This document shows positions 37,486 through 47,637 of a stretch of 64,000 nucleotides of DNA, one piece after another (the first letter of the stretch is position 1; every line of letters starts with the position of its first letter). This stretch comes from Schumannella sp. 10F1B-5-1 (GTDB taxonomy: Bacteria; Actinomycetota; Actinomycetes; Actinomycetales; Microbacteriaceae): the NCBI RefSeq assembly GCF_006517535.1, contig NZ_VHQH01000039.1:368798-432797 (forward strand), given 5' to 3'. The translations under genes were made by a program, and so were the position numbers. The notes under the pieces were generated by a model. It was not told the origin of the DNA, ran no database searches, and saw only the letters and a program-made list of their open reading frames with translations.

Positions 37486-38727
37486 TCAGCCCAGAGAGCC
37501 CGGATTCGTCAGGCGCCACCAGGCGCCCGGGTCGGTGACGCCCTTCGAGAGCTCGAGCGGCACGGTCACGGTGTTCGGCCCCGCGGTGAAGGTGGCCTTT
37601 CCGACGTCGGCGCCCTTGACCGCGACCCCGGTGGGATCCGCGGTGACGGCGACGGCGACCGGCGTGTCCGACCAGACCAGCAGGCTCTTCTTCGCGGCCG
37701 CGACCGCCTGGGTCTTCTGGCCCCACACCGTGCGATACGACGCGAAGGCGGTGCCCTCTGCCGAGACGTCAACCGAGTGGAAACCATCATGCGTCGACTG
37801 CAGCAGGTTGACCAGATCGCCCTTGAGGGTGCGATGGTCGGGCGCGCCGAGCACGACGCCGACGACGCGCACGGCGTGGCCGCCGATCTTCCAGCTGGCC
37901 GAGAACAGCAGGTTCGCGCCGTAGCCGTCGAGCGTTCCGGTCTTGATGCCGTCCACCCCGTCATGGCCAAGCAGGTAGTTGGTGTTCTCGACCTCGCCGA
38001 CGCCGTGGATGTCCGCCTTCTTGGTGTCGACGATCTGCGCCAGGGCGGGCTGCGCCAGGGCGAGCTTGCCGAGCTGCACGAGGTCGCTCGCGGTGCTGCG
38101 GCTGTTCGGGTCGAGTCCGATGGTGTCGGCGACCGTCGTGGAGTTCAGGCCCTTCGAGGCCAGCCAGTCCTTCGCCGCCGCGAGGTAGGCGTCCTCGCTG
38201 CCGTAGGCCCACACGGCGATCGTCTGCGCGTAGTTGGCGGCCGACTCGATGAGCGCCAGCTGCAGCAGCTCGCGCTCGGTGTAGACGTCGCCCGCCTTGA
38301 CCGGCTTCACCGCGCCGTTCTGGCGCTGGTAGTAGGAGTAGTAGCCCGCATCCGTCGCCGACATGGTGACCGAGGGGCCGTCCTCGTCGGCGCCGAGCGG
38401 ATGCTTCTCGAGCACGACCATCGCGGTGACGATCTTCGTGATCGAGGCCATCGCGTGAGGCTGTCCGTCTCCGGATTCGGCGAGCACGCCATCCCAGCCG
38501 ATCGCGCCGATCGCGCCGACGCCGTAGCCGGGGAAATCCGGCGCGGCCGCGGCCTGCGGTCCGGCGGTCGACGGGATGGTCTGCGCCGAGGCCTTCGCGA
38601 CGGGCGCGAGCAGGGTCAGCGGCAGGTAGACGAGCAGGGCGACGACGAGCGCGAGCCCCGTGCCCACGACGAGACGGCGGCGACGGTAGACCTGCGCGCG
38701 CGATCGGGTCGGGCGTTGCGATGGCAC
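37486..38727 (-). CDS. D-alanyl-D-alanine carboxypeptidase (S11 family)
   Basis: 413-residue penicillin-binding protein of the DacC/S11 type that trims peptidoglycan stem peptides. After a basic tail comes one N-terminal hydrophobic segment (LVVGTGLALVVALLVYLPLTLL), a signal anchor or signal peptide. The three catalytic motifs are present: S-x-x-K in MASITKIVTAMVVLE, S-x-N in IESAANYAQ, and K-T-G in GIKTGTLDGYG. The residues after ~330 form the usual beta domain. No C-terminal anchor helix is visible, so the N-terminal segment may hold it in the membrane. GTG start, with TAGCCT 6 nt upstream. Confidence 0.92.
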   Translation of the reverse strand: MPSQRPTRSRAQVYRRRRLVVGTGLALVVALLVYLPLTLLAPVAKASAQTIPSTAGPQAAAAPDFPGYGVGAIGAIGWDGVLAESGDGQPHAMASITKIVTAMVVLEKHPLGADEDGPSVTMSATDAGYYSYYQRQNGAVKPVKAGDVYTERELLQLALIESAANYAQTIAVWAYGSEDAYLAAAKDWLASKGLNSTTVADTIGLDPNSRSTASDLVQLGKLALAQPALAQIVDTKKADIHGVGEVENTNYLLGHDGVDGIKTGTLDGYGANLLFSASWKIGGHAVRVVGVVLGAPDHRTLKGDLVNLLQSTHDGFHSVDVSAEGTAFASYRTVWGQKTQAVAAAKKSLLVWSDTPVAVAVTADPTGVAVKGADVGKATFTAGPNTVTVPLELSKGVTDPGAWWRLTNPGSLG

Positions 38728-38733
38728 CGCCTC

Positions 38734-38739
38734 AGGCTA
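38734..38739 (-). promoter_or_regulatory. Leaderless -10 box of the carboxypeptidase gene
   Basis: TAGCCT on the - strand, 6 nt before the GTG at 38727. Confidence 0.5.
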
Positions 38740-38762
38740 GTCGGGCGAGGATGCGCATCCGG

Positions 38763-38818
38763 TCAGACCCGCCCGCGGCAGCGCTCAGACCCGCCCGTGG
38801 CAGCCGTCAGACCCGCCC
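38763..38818. repeat. 22-bp tandem repeat spanning the APC gene stop codon
   Basis: Units begin at 38763, 38785 and 38807; the third begins exactly at the stop codon of the leftward APC gene and is part of its coding end. The GGGCGGGTCTGA core (- strand) is kept in all three. Confidence 0.9.
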
Positions 38819-40414
38819 GCCGTCGACGCTGCGGCCGTAGTCGACCTCCTCGTCGGGCACGAGCACCGCGGTGTCGCGGTTGAGGCTCTCGCCGCGGAAG
38901 AACGGCTTCGACGCCGGGAAGAGCGACCACACGATCATCAGCACGACGCCGAGCGCGAGCGATCCGACGCCGACGACGAAGACGCCGCCCACGCCGAGCA
39001 GCACCGTGTAGCCGTAGTCGGGGTCGAGCATGTCGATCGCGCTGACCACGAAGGCTCCGAGCAGCATGAGCCCGCCGAGCAGCGGGAACACGAGGCGGTA
39101 GACGACGTTGCGGGCGCTCGAGAACAGCGAGTCGCGGAAGTACCAGACGCAGGCGAAGCCGGTGATGCCGTAGTAGAACGCGATCGCGAGCCCGAGCGAG
39201 AGGATCGTGTCGGCCAGGATGTTCTCGCTGATCAGCGTCATGCCGACATAGAACGCGACCGCGATGACGCCCATCACGAGCGTCGAGAACCCGGGCGTCT
39301 TGAATCGGGGATGCACGCGGCCGAAGCGCTCGGGCAGGGCGCCGTAGACCGCCATCGCGAGGGTGCCGCGCGCCGTGGGCAGGATCGTCGTCTGCGTCGA
39401 CGAGATCGCCGAGATCATGACCGCGAGCACCAGCAGCCAGGCCCAGGGACCGAACAGCGCATCCTTGACCGCGAAGAAGACGTCTTCGGCGTTCGATTCG
39501 TTGCCGAGCCCGATGCCGCTCGAGCCGAGGCCGGCGTAGGCCATCGCCGCGACCGTGACGCCGACGTAGGTGACCATGAGGATGACGGTCGACAGCAGCG
39601 CGGCCCGGCCCGGGATGCGCGCGGGGTCCTTGGTCTCCTCGTTGAGGGCGAGGCAGGTATCCCAGCCCCAGTAGATGAAGAGCGCGAGCAGCACCGCCTC
39701 GGTGAAGCTGTGGAAGTCGGAGAAGGCGAAGGGGTCGAACCAGTCGAGCTCGGGCGGCGCCGCCCCGGCCGGCGCCTGGCCGGTCGCGAGGGCGACCACG
39801 GCGAAGACGACGAACAGGATGAGCGCCAGGTACTGGATGGCGAGCAGCACGTTCTGCAGGCGCTCGCCGATCTCGAGGCCGCGGTAGCTCACGTAGACCA
39901 TGAGCGCGATGAACACGACGCCCGTGATCGTCTGCACGGCGATGTTCGAGGCCAGGTCCTCCTGGCCGAGCAGCAGCCAGAAGTACTTGCCGCCGATCTG
40001 CGCCAGGTTCGCGAGCACGATGATGCCGGCGACGGCGACGCCCCAGCCGCCCATCCACCCGAGCCTCGGCCCGAAGGCCTTCGTCGCCCAGGTGAAGGTG
40101 GTGCCGCAGTCGGGCACGGCCGTGTTGAGCTCTCGGTAGGCGAAGGCGATGAAGAACATCGGCACGAACGCGAGCAGCATCGCGATCGGCGCCTGCTGGC
40201 CGACCGCGACGACGACGAAGCCGAGGGTCGCCGCCAGCGAGTAGACGGGGGCGGTGGAGGCGAGCCCGATCACGGTCGACCCGATCAGGCCGAGCTGCCC
40301 GGTGGCGAGTCCCTTGCCGTCGCCCGTGGGCGGGCCCGCGGCACTCCCCGGGCTCACCACACCTCCGGGGCTCGCGGCTCTGCCGGGCTTCGCGCTGCTG
40401 CTCGGGTCGGACAT
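38807..40414 (-). CDS. APC family amino acid permease
   Basis: 535-residue polytopic transporter of the amino acid-polyamine-organocation superfamily. A 35-residue Ser/Gly/Pro-rich cytosolic tail precedes the first helix GLIGSTVIGLASTAPVYSLA, whose unwound G-S/T-x-x-G region is typical of substrate binding. Twelve or so helices follow, with the APC-specific ELNTAVPDCGTTFTWA, LFIYWGWDTCLALNEETKDP and PRFKTPGFSTL segments. The C-terminal end is a short acidic tail. Substrate cannot be decided; the W-G-W-D-T-x-x-x-x-x-E-E motif is common in actinobacterial permeases of this branch. Its stop region is repeated downstream. Confidence 0.9.
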   Translation of the reverse strand: MSDPSSSAKPGRAASPGGVVSPGSAAGPPTGDGKGLATGQLGLIGSTVIGLASTAPVYSLAATLGFVVVAVGQQAPIAMLLAFVPMFFIAFAYRELNTAVPDCGTTFTWATKAFGPRLGWMGGWGVAVAGIIVLANLAQIGGKYFWLLLGQEDLASNIAVQTITGVVFIALMVYVSYRGLEIGERLQNVLLAIQYLALILFVVFAVVALATGQAPAGAAPPELDWFDPFAFSDFHSFTEAVLLALFIYWGWDTCLALNEETKDPARIPGRAALLSTVILMVTYVGVTVAAMAYAGLGSSGIGLGNESNAEDVFFAVKDALFGPWAWLLVLAVMISAISSTQTTILPTARGTLAMAVYGALPERFGRVHPRFKTPGFSTLVMGVIAVAFYVGMTLISENILADTILSLGLAIAFYYGITGFACVWYFRDSLFSSARNVVYRLVFPLLGGLMLLGAFVVSAIDMLDPDYGYTVLLGVGGVFVVGVGSLALGVVLMIVWSLFPASKPFFRGESLNRDTAVLVPDEEVDYGRSVDGGRV

Positions 40415-40512
40415 GGCGGCCTCCCGTCTCGGGTGGCGCGAGCCTACTCGGCGGCGCGTCCGGCGCGGAAGAGCGGACGGCGCGGAGAGAGTCGAAAGCG
40501 GTGGATGCCCGC

Positions 40513-41340
40513 TCAGGCCGCTCCGGCGCCCGGCCGCAGCGCCCACAGCGCCACGGCGCTCGCTGCGGCCACGTTGAGCGAGTCGACACCGTGCAGCATG
40601 GGGATCGTGACGACCCGGTCGGCGTCGCGCAGCGCGGCCCGGCTCAGCCCGTCGCCCTCGGTGCCGAGCAGCAGCGCGACGCGCTCCGGCGCCGCGGCCG
40701 CGTAGACGTCGAGCGGAACGGCGTCGTCGGCCAGCGCCAGCGCCGCGATCTCGAAGCCGGCGGCATGCAGCTGGTCGGCGCCCTCGGGCCACTCGGCCAG
40801 TCGCGTCCACGGCACCTGCAGCACCGTGCCCATGCTGACCCGCACCGCACGCCGATAGAGCGGGTCGGCGCAGCGCGGCGTGACGAGCACGGCGTCGGCG
40901 CCGAGCCCGGCGACCGCGCGGAAGATCGCGCCGACGTTGGTGTGATCGACGACGTCCTCGATCACGACGACGCGGCGCGCACGGATAAGCAGCTCGGCGA
41001 CCGGGCGGAGCGCCGGCCGGTGCATCGAGGCGAGCGCGCCGCGGTGCATGACGTAGCCGGTGAGCTGCTCGAGCACGCTCGACTCCCCCACGAAGACGGG
41101 GATGTCGTAGCTCTCGACGAGCGGACCGATCTCGTCGAGCCACTTGCGCTGCAGCAGAACCGAGCGCGGGCGATGCCCGGCGGCGAGAGCGCGCTCGACG
41201 ACCTTGGTCGACTCGGCGATGTACAGGCCGCCTTCGGGCTCGGTCTTGCGCCGCAGCACGACGTCGGTGAGGCGGTTGTAGTCCTCGAGCCGCGGATCGG
41301 CGGGGTCGTCGATCTCGATCAGCTGCACTCGCGGAAACAT
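40513..41340 (-). CDS. SpoU-type (TrmH family) RNA 2'-O-methyltransferase
   Basis: 275-residue SPOUT methyltransferase. The N-terminal substrate-binding domain contains GLYIAESTKVVERALAAG; the SPOUT knot is built from VVVIEDVVDHTNVGAIFRAV (motif 1, N-x-G-A-x-x-R), ALLLGTEGDGLSRAAL (motif 2, G-x-E-x-x-G) and VTIPMLHGVDSLNVAAASAVALW (motif 3, I-P-M-x-G-x-x-x-S-L-N-V-x-x-A). Such enzymes methylate rRNA or tRNA riboses; the exact site is not predictable. The ATG at 41340 is divergent from the sirtuin gene with 76 bp between. Confidence 0.9.
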   Translation of the reverse strand: MFPRVQLIEIDDPADPRLEDYNRLTDVVLRRKTEPEGGLYIAESTKVVERALAAGHRPRSVLLQRKWLDEIGPLVESYDIPVFVGESSVLEQLTGYVMHRGALASMHRPALRPVAELLIRARRVVVIEDVVDHTNVGAIFRAVAGLGADAVLVTPRCADPLYRRAVRVSMGTVLQVPWTRLAEWPEGADQLHAAGFEIAALALADDAVPLDVYAAAAPERVALLLGTEGDGLSRAALRDADRVVTIPMLHGVDSLNVAAASAVALWALRPGAGAA

Positions 41341-41416
41341 ATCCGAAAACTCGTGCGTTTAGTCTGGCGAGGCACGACCGCTCCCGACGGGTCGTCGCCG
41401 GAGAGGAGGTCGCCGC

Positions 41417-42280
41417 GTGACGAGCACCAGCACGGCCGGCGAACCCGCGGTGCGCAGCGCCGGACTCGACGAGGCGGTCGACGCCATGGCCGCGATCCTG
41501 ACCGGGCGGCCGATCGCGATCCTGACCGGCGCCGGCATCAGCACCGACTCCGGCATCCCCGACTACCGCGGCGAGGGCTCGCGCGTCGTCAACCCGATGA
41601 CCATCAGCCACTTCCTCGGCGACCCGACCGCGCGCAAGCGCTACTGGGCGGGCAGCCACCTCGGCTGGCGCCGCTTCACCGAGGTGCGGCCGAACGCCGG
41701 CCACCGCGCCGTTGCCGCGCTCGAGCTCGCCGGCGTCGCGAACGGCGTCGTCACCCAGAACGTGGATGGGCTGCACCTGCGGGCCGGATCGCGGCGGGTC
41801 GTCGACATCCACGGTTCCTCCGACCGCGTGCGCTGCCTGCGCTGCGGCCAGATCTTCGCCCGCGACGGCATCGCCCAGCGCATGGCCGACGCGAACCCCT
41901 GGCTGAACGCACCCGAGAGCGTCGAGCTCAACCCCGACGGCGACGTCGCGATCGAGGCCTACGGCGACATGATCGTGCCCGAGTGCACGGTGTGCGGCGG
42001 CGACCTCAAGCCCGAGGTCGTCTTCTTCGGCGAGTTCGTGCCGACCGAGAAGTTCGCCGAGGCGAGCGCGCTCGTCCGCGGGGCCGAAGCGCTCGTGATC
42101 GCCGGGTCGTCGCTGACCGTGAACTCCGGCATCCGGCTGCTTGACCAGGCCGCCAAGCGGCGCATCCCGATCGTGATCGTCAACCGCGGCACGACCAAGG
42201 GCGACGCCCGGGCGACGCTTAAGATCGACGCGGGGACCTCGGAGGTGCTCGGCGCTCTCGCCGAGCGTCTGACCTCCTGA
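41417..42280 (+). CDS. Sir2 family NAD-dependent protein deacetylase (sirtuin)
   Basis: 287-residue sirtuin. NAD-binding GAGISTDSGIPDYRG (residues ~36-50), TQNVDGLHLRAG, the catalytic His in VVDIHGSSDRVRC, a zinc site made by CLRCG and CTVCGG (two C-x2-C pairs), FFGEFVP, and AGSSLTVNSGIRL at the end. All catalytic elements are intact, so lysine deacylation with NAD is expected, in the cytosol. The GTG start follows a strong GGAGAGGAGG. A possible -10 box TAGTCT lies at 41360-41365, giving a ~45-nt leader. Confidence 0.94.
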   Translation: MTSTSTAGEPAVRSAGLDEAVDAMAAILTGRPIAILTGAGISTDSGIPDYRGEGSRVVNPMTISHFLGDPTARKRYWAGSHLGWRRFTEVRPNAGHRAVAALELAGVANGVVTQNVDGLHLRAGSRRVVDIHGSSDRVRCLRCGQIFARDGIAQRMADANPWLNAPESVELNPDGDVAIEAYGDMIVPECTVCGGDLKPEVVFFGEFVPTEKFAEASALVRGAEALVIAGSSLTVNSGIRLLDQAAKRRIPIVIVNRGTTKGDARATLKIDAGTSEVLGALAERLTS

Positions 42281-42303
42281 GCCGGGTCCCGAGAGACGGA
42301 TCC

Positions 42304-42927
42304 ATGACCGAGCTGTACCTCGTGCGCCACGGCGAGACCGACTGGAACCTCGCCCGGCGCATCCAGGGCACGACCGACATCCCGCTCAACGACACCGGTC
42401 GCGCGCAGGCGCAGGCGACGGGGCGGCTGCTGGCCCGGCGGCAGTGGGACGGCATCTACGCCAGTCCGCTCGGCCGCGCGATGGAGACCGGGTCGATCAT
42501 CGCGGCCGAGCTCGGGATGCCGACCCCGACCCCGGTGCTGGGCGTCGTCGAGCGCGAGTACGGCGAGGCCGAGGGCCTCACCTGGGAGCAGATCGAGGAG
42601 CGCTTCCCCGAGGGCGCGGAGGTGCCCGGCCGTGAGACGCGGGAGCACGTCGCCGAGCGCGTCGTCGCCGCGCTCTGCGAGCTCGCGAACGCGCATCCCG
42701 GCGAGAAGCTCATCGTCGTCAGCCACGGCGGCGCGATCCGCTCGGTGCTGCAGACCGCCGAGCCCGACGCGAAGCACCCGATGATCACGAACGGCTCGGT
42801 GCACAGCTTCCGGATGACCGAGGGCGGGCTCGAGCTGATCGCCTTCGACGACTCGATCGAGGCCGAGTCGCTCGGCGGGGGCGGCGACATCGAGCAGCAG
42901 AACGCGCTCGAGCACCGGCCGGCCTGA
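42304..42927 (+). CDS. Histidine phosphatase family protein (phosphoglycerate mutase-like)
   Basis: 207-residue histidine phosphatase. The phospho-accepting motif is LYLVRHGETDWNLARR (R-H-G near residue 8), with YASPLGRAMETG carrying the second Arg, and the second catalytic His in IVVSHGGAIRSVL. REYGEAEGLTWEQIEERFP is the substrate-cap segment. It may be a cofactor-dependent phosphatase on small phosphorylated metabolites; no particular substrate can be assigned. It follows the sirtuin gene by 23 bp on the same strand and ends at a hairpin shared with the convergent glycosyltransferase gene. Confidence 0.9.
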   Translation: MTELYLVRHGETDWNLARRIQGTTDIPLNDTGRAQAQATGRLLARRQWDGIYASPLGRAMETGSIIAAELGMPTPTPVLGVVEREYGEAEGLTWEQIEERFPEGAEVPGRETREHVAERVVAALCELANAHPGEKLIVVSHGGAIRSVLQTAEPDAKHPMITNGSVHSFRMTEGGLELIAFDDSIEAESLGGGGDIEQQNALEHRPA

Positions 42928-42962
42928 GCGGGATCGCTCCGCCGACCCGGGTCGTCAGCCCA

Positions 42963-42984
42963 GCTGAGCGGCTGTCCGCTCAGC
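42963..42984. terminator. Hairpin between convergent histidine phosphatase and glycosyltransferase genes
   Basis: GCTGAGCGG pairs with CCGCTCAGC across a CTGT loop (9-bp perfect stem). It overlaps the stop codon of the leftward gene. Lacks a T-run on either side. Confidence 0.5.
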
Positions 42985-44080
42985 GGCGCGCGGATCGGGC
43001 GGCGTGCACGCGTTGCAGCACCGCGAAGAGCGCCGCGGCGGCATCCGACCAGCGGTAGTGGGCGGCCCGCTCGCGCGAGGCGGCCGACCGCGACGTCCAC
43101 TCCGCCGGATCCTCGAGCGTGCGCACGGCGGCGGCCAGCTGCTCAGCCGAACCCGGCGCGAAATAGAGCGCCGCATCCGCCCCCACCTCGCGGAAGATCG
43201 GGATGTCGCTGACGACGACGGGGGTCCCGCGGCTCATCGACTCGACGAGCGGGATGCCGAAGCCCTCCGCGCGCGAGGCGTGCACGAAGGCGGTGGCCCG
43301 GTCGAGCGCGGCGGCGTACTCGGCGTCGCTCGCGCCGTTCGCGAAGGCGACGCTCTCGGGCGAGGGCGCGAGCGCCGTCAGCCGCGCGCGCTCGGCGTCG
43401 GAGATGCGGCTCAGCAGGTTCAGCCGGTAGCCGGGAAGGTGATGCAGAGCCTGCACCAGCACATCCACGCCCTTGTAGGGCATGTACGAGCCCATGTAGA
43501 CGAGCTCGCGCGGGACGTCCGCCGTCGCGACCGCGGCCACCGCGCGCTCGACCGGCGGCGCCAGCTCGTCGGCCGCGTTCGTCACGACCGTGAGTCGGCG
43601 CTTCGTCAGGCGGTTCTTCCGGATGAGCCGCTCCGACGTCGCCGAGACGGTCACGACCTCGTCGGCGCGGTTCAGCAGCCAGCGCTGCGGCCACCACGAC
43701 AGGTGGTAGACGCGCCACAGCAGCCGGATGATCTGGGGCAGGTCGCGCGGCGGGGTGCGGTTCTCGTAGTAGATGAGGTCGTGCAGCGTCAGCACGAGCC
43801 CGTAGCGGCGGCCGGCCGAGCCGATCGTCTGCATCGGCGACCAGACCACGTCGGGCTTCAGCCGGTTGATCTGGCGAGCGATGAACGGCTCGCGGACGCT
43901 CGTGGGCCCCGAGACCTTCTGCCACGGCAGGTCGGGCAGCATCTCGAGCTGCCGCTCGTCGTTCACGAGCATCGTCACGTCGTGCAGCTCGGCCAGAGCG
44001 CCCACGACGCGCGCGGTGTAGCGGCTGATGCCGTCGTGATGCCCGATGCGGGTGTAGCGGCAGTCGACGACGATCCTCAC
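42980..44080 (-). CDS. Glycosyltransferase family 4 protein
   Basis: 366-residue GT-B fold glycosyltransferase. The N-terminal half starts RIVVDCRYTRIGHHDGISRYT (G-I-x-R-Y-T as in mannosyl/rhamnosyl transferases) and has LTLHDLIYYE. The C-terminal nucleotide-sugar domain contains LVYMGSYMPYKGVDVLVQAL, FVHASRAEGFGIPLVESM (E-x7-E motif) and GTPVVVSDIPIFREVGAD. It would act at the cytosolic face, in cell-envelope polysaccharide or glycolipid synthesis; donor and acceptor are unknown. The GTG start overlaps the stop of the alpha/beta hydrolase gene by 4 bp, so the two are one unit. Confidence 0.9.
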   Translation of the reverse strand: MRIVVDCRYTRIGHHDGISRYTARVVGALAELHDVTMLVNDERQLEMLPDLPWQKVSGPTSVREPFIARQINRLKPDVVWSPMQTIGSAGRRYGLVLTLHDLIYYENRTPPRDLPQIIRLLWRVYHLSWWPQRWLLNRADEVVTVSATSERLIRKNRLTKRRLTVVTNAADELAPPVERAVAAVATADVPRELVYMGSYMPYKGVDVLVQALHHLPGYRLNLLSRISDAERARLTALAPSPESVAFANGASDAEYAAALDRATAFVHASRAEGFGIPLVESMSRGTPVVVSDIPIFREVGADAALYFAPGSAEQLAAAVRTLEDPAEWTSRSAASRERAAHYRWSDAAAALFAVLQRVHAARSARR

Positions 44081-44973
44081 GCGGCGCCCTCGGCCAGGAA
44101 GCGCTCGATCTCGGCCGCGGCCTCGCGCGGGCGCTCGTAGTGCACGAGGTGCCCGACGCCGGCCAGCTCGACGAGCCGCGCATCCGGGAGCTGCGCCGCG
44201 AGGGCGCGCTGACCCGCGAGCGGCGCGATCATGTCGTCGGAGCCGACGATCAGCAGGGTCGGCATCGTGAGCGCACCGGCGGCGCGCGCGACATCGGTGC
44301 TGAGCGAGGCGTCGAAGCCCTCGGCGAGGGTGTCGCGGTCGCTGAAGCCGGAGAAGTAGCGGCCGTGCTCCTCATGGATCCAGCGCTTGAGTCGCGCATC
44401 CGGCGTCTTCGCCAGGGTCACCGACATGAAGCGCACGATCAGCGGGTTGCCGAGCCACGCGGCTCCCGCCCGCGCGGGGAGCTTGCGGCCGACCGTGTAG
44501 TAGAGCCGGGTCAGGCGCGCGAGCACGCCGTTGACGCCCGACATCGGGTCGGTCGAGATCGGATTCACCAGCACCAGGCGCGGCGTCGTCAGCCCGGCGG
44601 CCAGGGCGTGCGCGACCACGATCGAGCCGAAGCTGTGACCGAGCAGCGGCACGGTTCCGCGCAGCCCGAGCGCGTCGAGGAAATCGCCCAGCCAGGCCGC
44701 GTAGCCCGGGATGCCGTGCTCCCCCGCCGCCATCGGCGACGACTCCCCGAAGCCGGGCAGATCGGGGGCGATGATGCGCAGGCCCGGCAGCTGCGCGAGC
44801 ACGGGCTCGAGGCCGTGGTGGTCGCCGCGGTAGCCGTGCACGACGACCAGGGCGACCGGGGCGTCTGCGGGGCCGTAGTCCCAGTACCGGGTGCGCGCGC
44901 CGCGCGCCACGACCTCGCCGGTGCGGGTGGGCAGGGCGGCGAGCTGGGCGGCGTAGGGCGAGGCGACGGGCAT
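44077..44973 (-). CDS. Alpha/beta hydrolase
   Basis: 298-residue alpha/beta-hydrolase fold protein. VVVHGYRGDHHGLEPVL is the oxyanion-hole HG region, GHSFGSIVVAHAL holds the nucleophile Ser (G-x-S-x-G), Asp is in LLIVGSDDMIAPL, and His in VELAGVGHLVHYERP. No signal sequence, so cytosolic. Substrate unknown; esterase or epoxide-hydrolase-like chemistry is possible. The ATG at 44973 has TAGACT 7 nt upstream. Translationally coupled with the GT4 gene. Confidence 0.9.
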   Translation of the reverse strand: MPVASPYAAQLAALPTRTGEVVARGARTRYWDYGPADAPVALVVVHGYRGDHHGLEPVLAQLPGLRIIAPDLPGFGESSPMAAGEHGIPGYAAWLGDFLDALGLRGTVPLLGHSFGSIVVAHALAAGLTTPRLVLVNPISTDPMSGVNGVLARLTRLYYTVGRKLPARAGAAWLGNPLIVRFMSVTLAKTPDARLKRWIHEEHGRYFSGFSDRDTLAEGFDASLSTDVARAAGALTMPTLLIVGSDDMIAPLAGQRALAAQLPDARLVELAGVGHLVHYERPREAAAEIERFLAEGAA

Positions 44974-44980
44974 CCCGGCC

Positions 44981-44986
44981 AGTCTA
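44981..44986 (-). promoter_or_regulatory. Leaderless -10 box of the hydrolase-GT4 unit
   Basis: TAGACT on the - strand, 7 nt before the ATG at 44973. Confidence 0.5.
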
Positions 44987-44996
44987 GAGAGCCGAG

Positions 44997-45057
44997 GATG
45001 CGCGGCCGCCGCTCCCCCGCCGACGCCGCGATCGCTCCCCTGATGCGCGGCCGCCGC
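44997..45057. repeat. Direct repeat GATGCGCGGCCGCCGC, two copies 45 bp apart
   Basis: 16-bp identical copies at 44997-45012 and 45042-45057 in the 162-bp divergent region between the hydrolase and treS. Each contains the palindrome GCGGCCGC. Possibly a binding site; no other evidence. Confidence 0.6.
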
Positions 45058-45122
45058 ATCCCGGACCCGAGCCCAACCCGGACGAACCCTGAACGCCTCT
45101 GGGCACGCGCCGACCCCGTGCC

Positions 45123-45128
45123 TAGGGT
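45123..45128 (+). promoter_or_regulatory. -10 box of treS
   Basis: TAGGGT, 7 nt before the GTG at 45136. The short interval also contains GAGGAGG, so a leaderless or very short-leader transcript is possible. Confidence 0.45.
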
Positions 45129-45135
45129 GAGGAGG

Positions 45136-46863
<1,728 letters not shown>

Positions 46864-46935
46864 GACGCCGACACCGAACGGGCGCGGGATGCGCGGCTCC
46901 CGCGCGCGCCGCCCGGCCGTGTCCGTGGCTCGTCT

Positions 46936-46941
46936 TAGCCT
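46936..46941 (+). promoter_or_regulatory. Leaderless -10 box of the exonuclease-Nudix unit
   Basis: TAGCCT, 6 nt before the ATG at 46948. Confidence 0.5.
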
Positions 46942-46947
46942 GAGGCC

Positions 46948-47637
46948 ATGAGCAACTGGTTCGACCTGCTGGGCGTCTTCGATCTCGAGACGACGGGAGT
47001 CGACACCAGCACGGCACGGATCGTCAGCGCGCACGTCGGTCTGCTCGACCACACCGGCGCCGTGCTCGAGCGCGACGACTGGCTCGCCGATCCGGGCGTC
47101 GAGATCCCCGAGCAGGCGAGCGCCGTGCACGGCATCACGACCGAGCGCGCCCGCGCCGAGGGCGCCCCGGCGTCGATCGTCGTGGCCGAGATCATCGAGA
47201 CGCTGCGCCGGCTGATGGACCGCGGCATCCCGATCGTGGTCTACAACGCGCCCTACGACCTCAGCCTGCTGCACGCCGAGGCGCTGCGGCACCACCTCGA
47301 GCCGCTCGGCGAGCCCGGCCCGATCATCGACCCGCTCGTGATCGACAAGGCCGTCGACCGCTACCGCAAGGGCAAGCGCACGCTCGTGCTCGCCGCCGAG
47401 CATTACGGCGTCGATCTGGATGCGGCGCACGACGCCGGCGCGGATGCGATCGCCGCAGGGCGCGTGGCCCAGGCGATCGCCCGCACCTTCCCCGACGAGC
47501 TCGCCGTGACCGCGCAGGATCTGCACGGCCGCCAGGAGATGTGGTTCGCCGAGCAGGCGCGCAGCTTCCAGGACTACATCCACCGAGTGAAGGGCGACAC
47601 CTCCTTCGTGGCGCCGACCGCCTGGCCGGTGCGATGA
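46948..47637 (+). CDS. DnaQ-like 3'-5' exonuclease
   Basis: 229-residue DEDD-family exonuclease. ExoI is LGVFDLETTGVDTSTARIV (D-x-E), ExoII GIPIVVYNAPYDLSLL (N-x-x-x-D), and ExoIII AHDAGADAIAAG (H-x4-D, DEDDh type). It resembles stand-alone proofreading-like exonucleases of actinobacteria that act on DNA or RNA 3' ends. A C-terminal segment LHGRQEMWFAEQARSFQDYIH is shared by this subgroup. Its stop overlaps the start of the Nudix gene by 4 bp (ATGA), so the two are coupled; exonuclease plus Nudix fits nucleotide-pool or repair housekeeping. Confidence 0.9.
   Translation: MSNWFDLLGVFDLETTGVDTSTARIVSAHVGLLDHTGAVLERDDWLADPGVEIPEQASAVHGITTERARAEGAPASIVVAEIIETLRRLMDRGIPIVVYNAPYDLSLLHAEALRHHLEPLGEPGPIIDPLVIDKAVDRYRKGKRTLVLAAEHYGVDLDAAHDAGADAIAAGRVAQAIARTFPDELAVTAQDLHGRQEMWFAEQARSFQDYIHRVKGDTSFVAPTAWPVR

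Noticed and set aside
38763-38828. CRISPR array
   Set aside because: The repeats are directly tandem without spacers, only three copies, and include the end of a coding gene. No cas gene is in the window.
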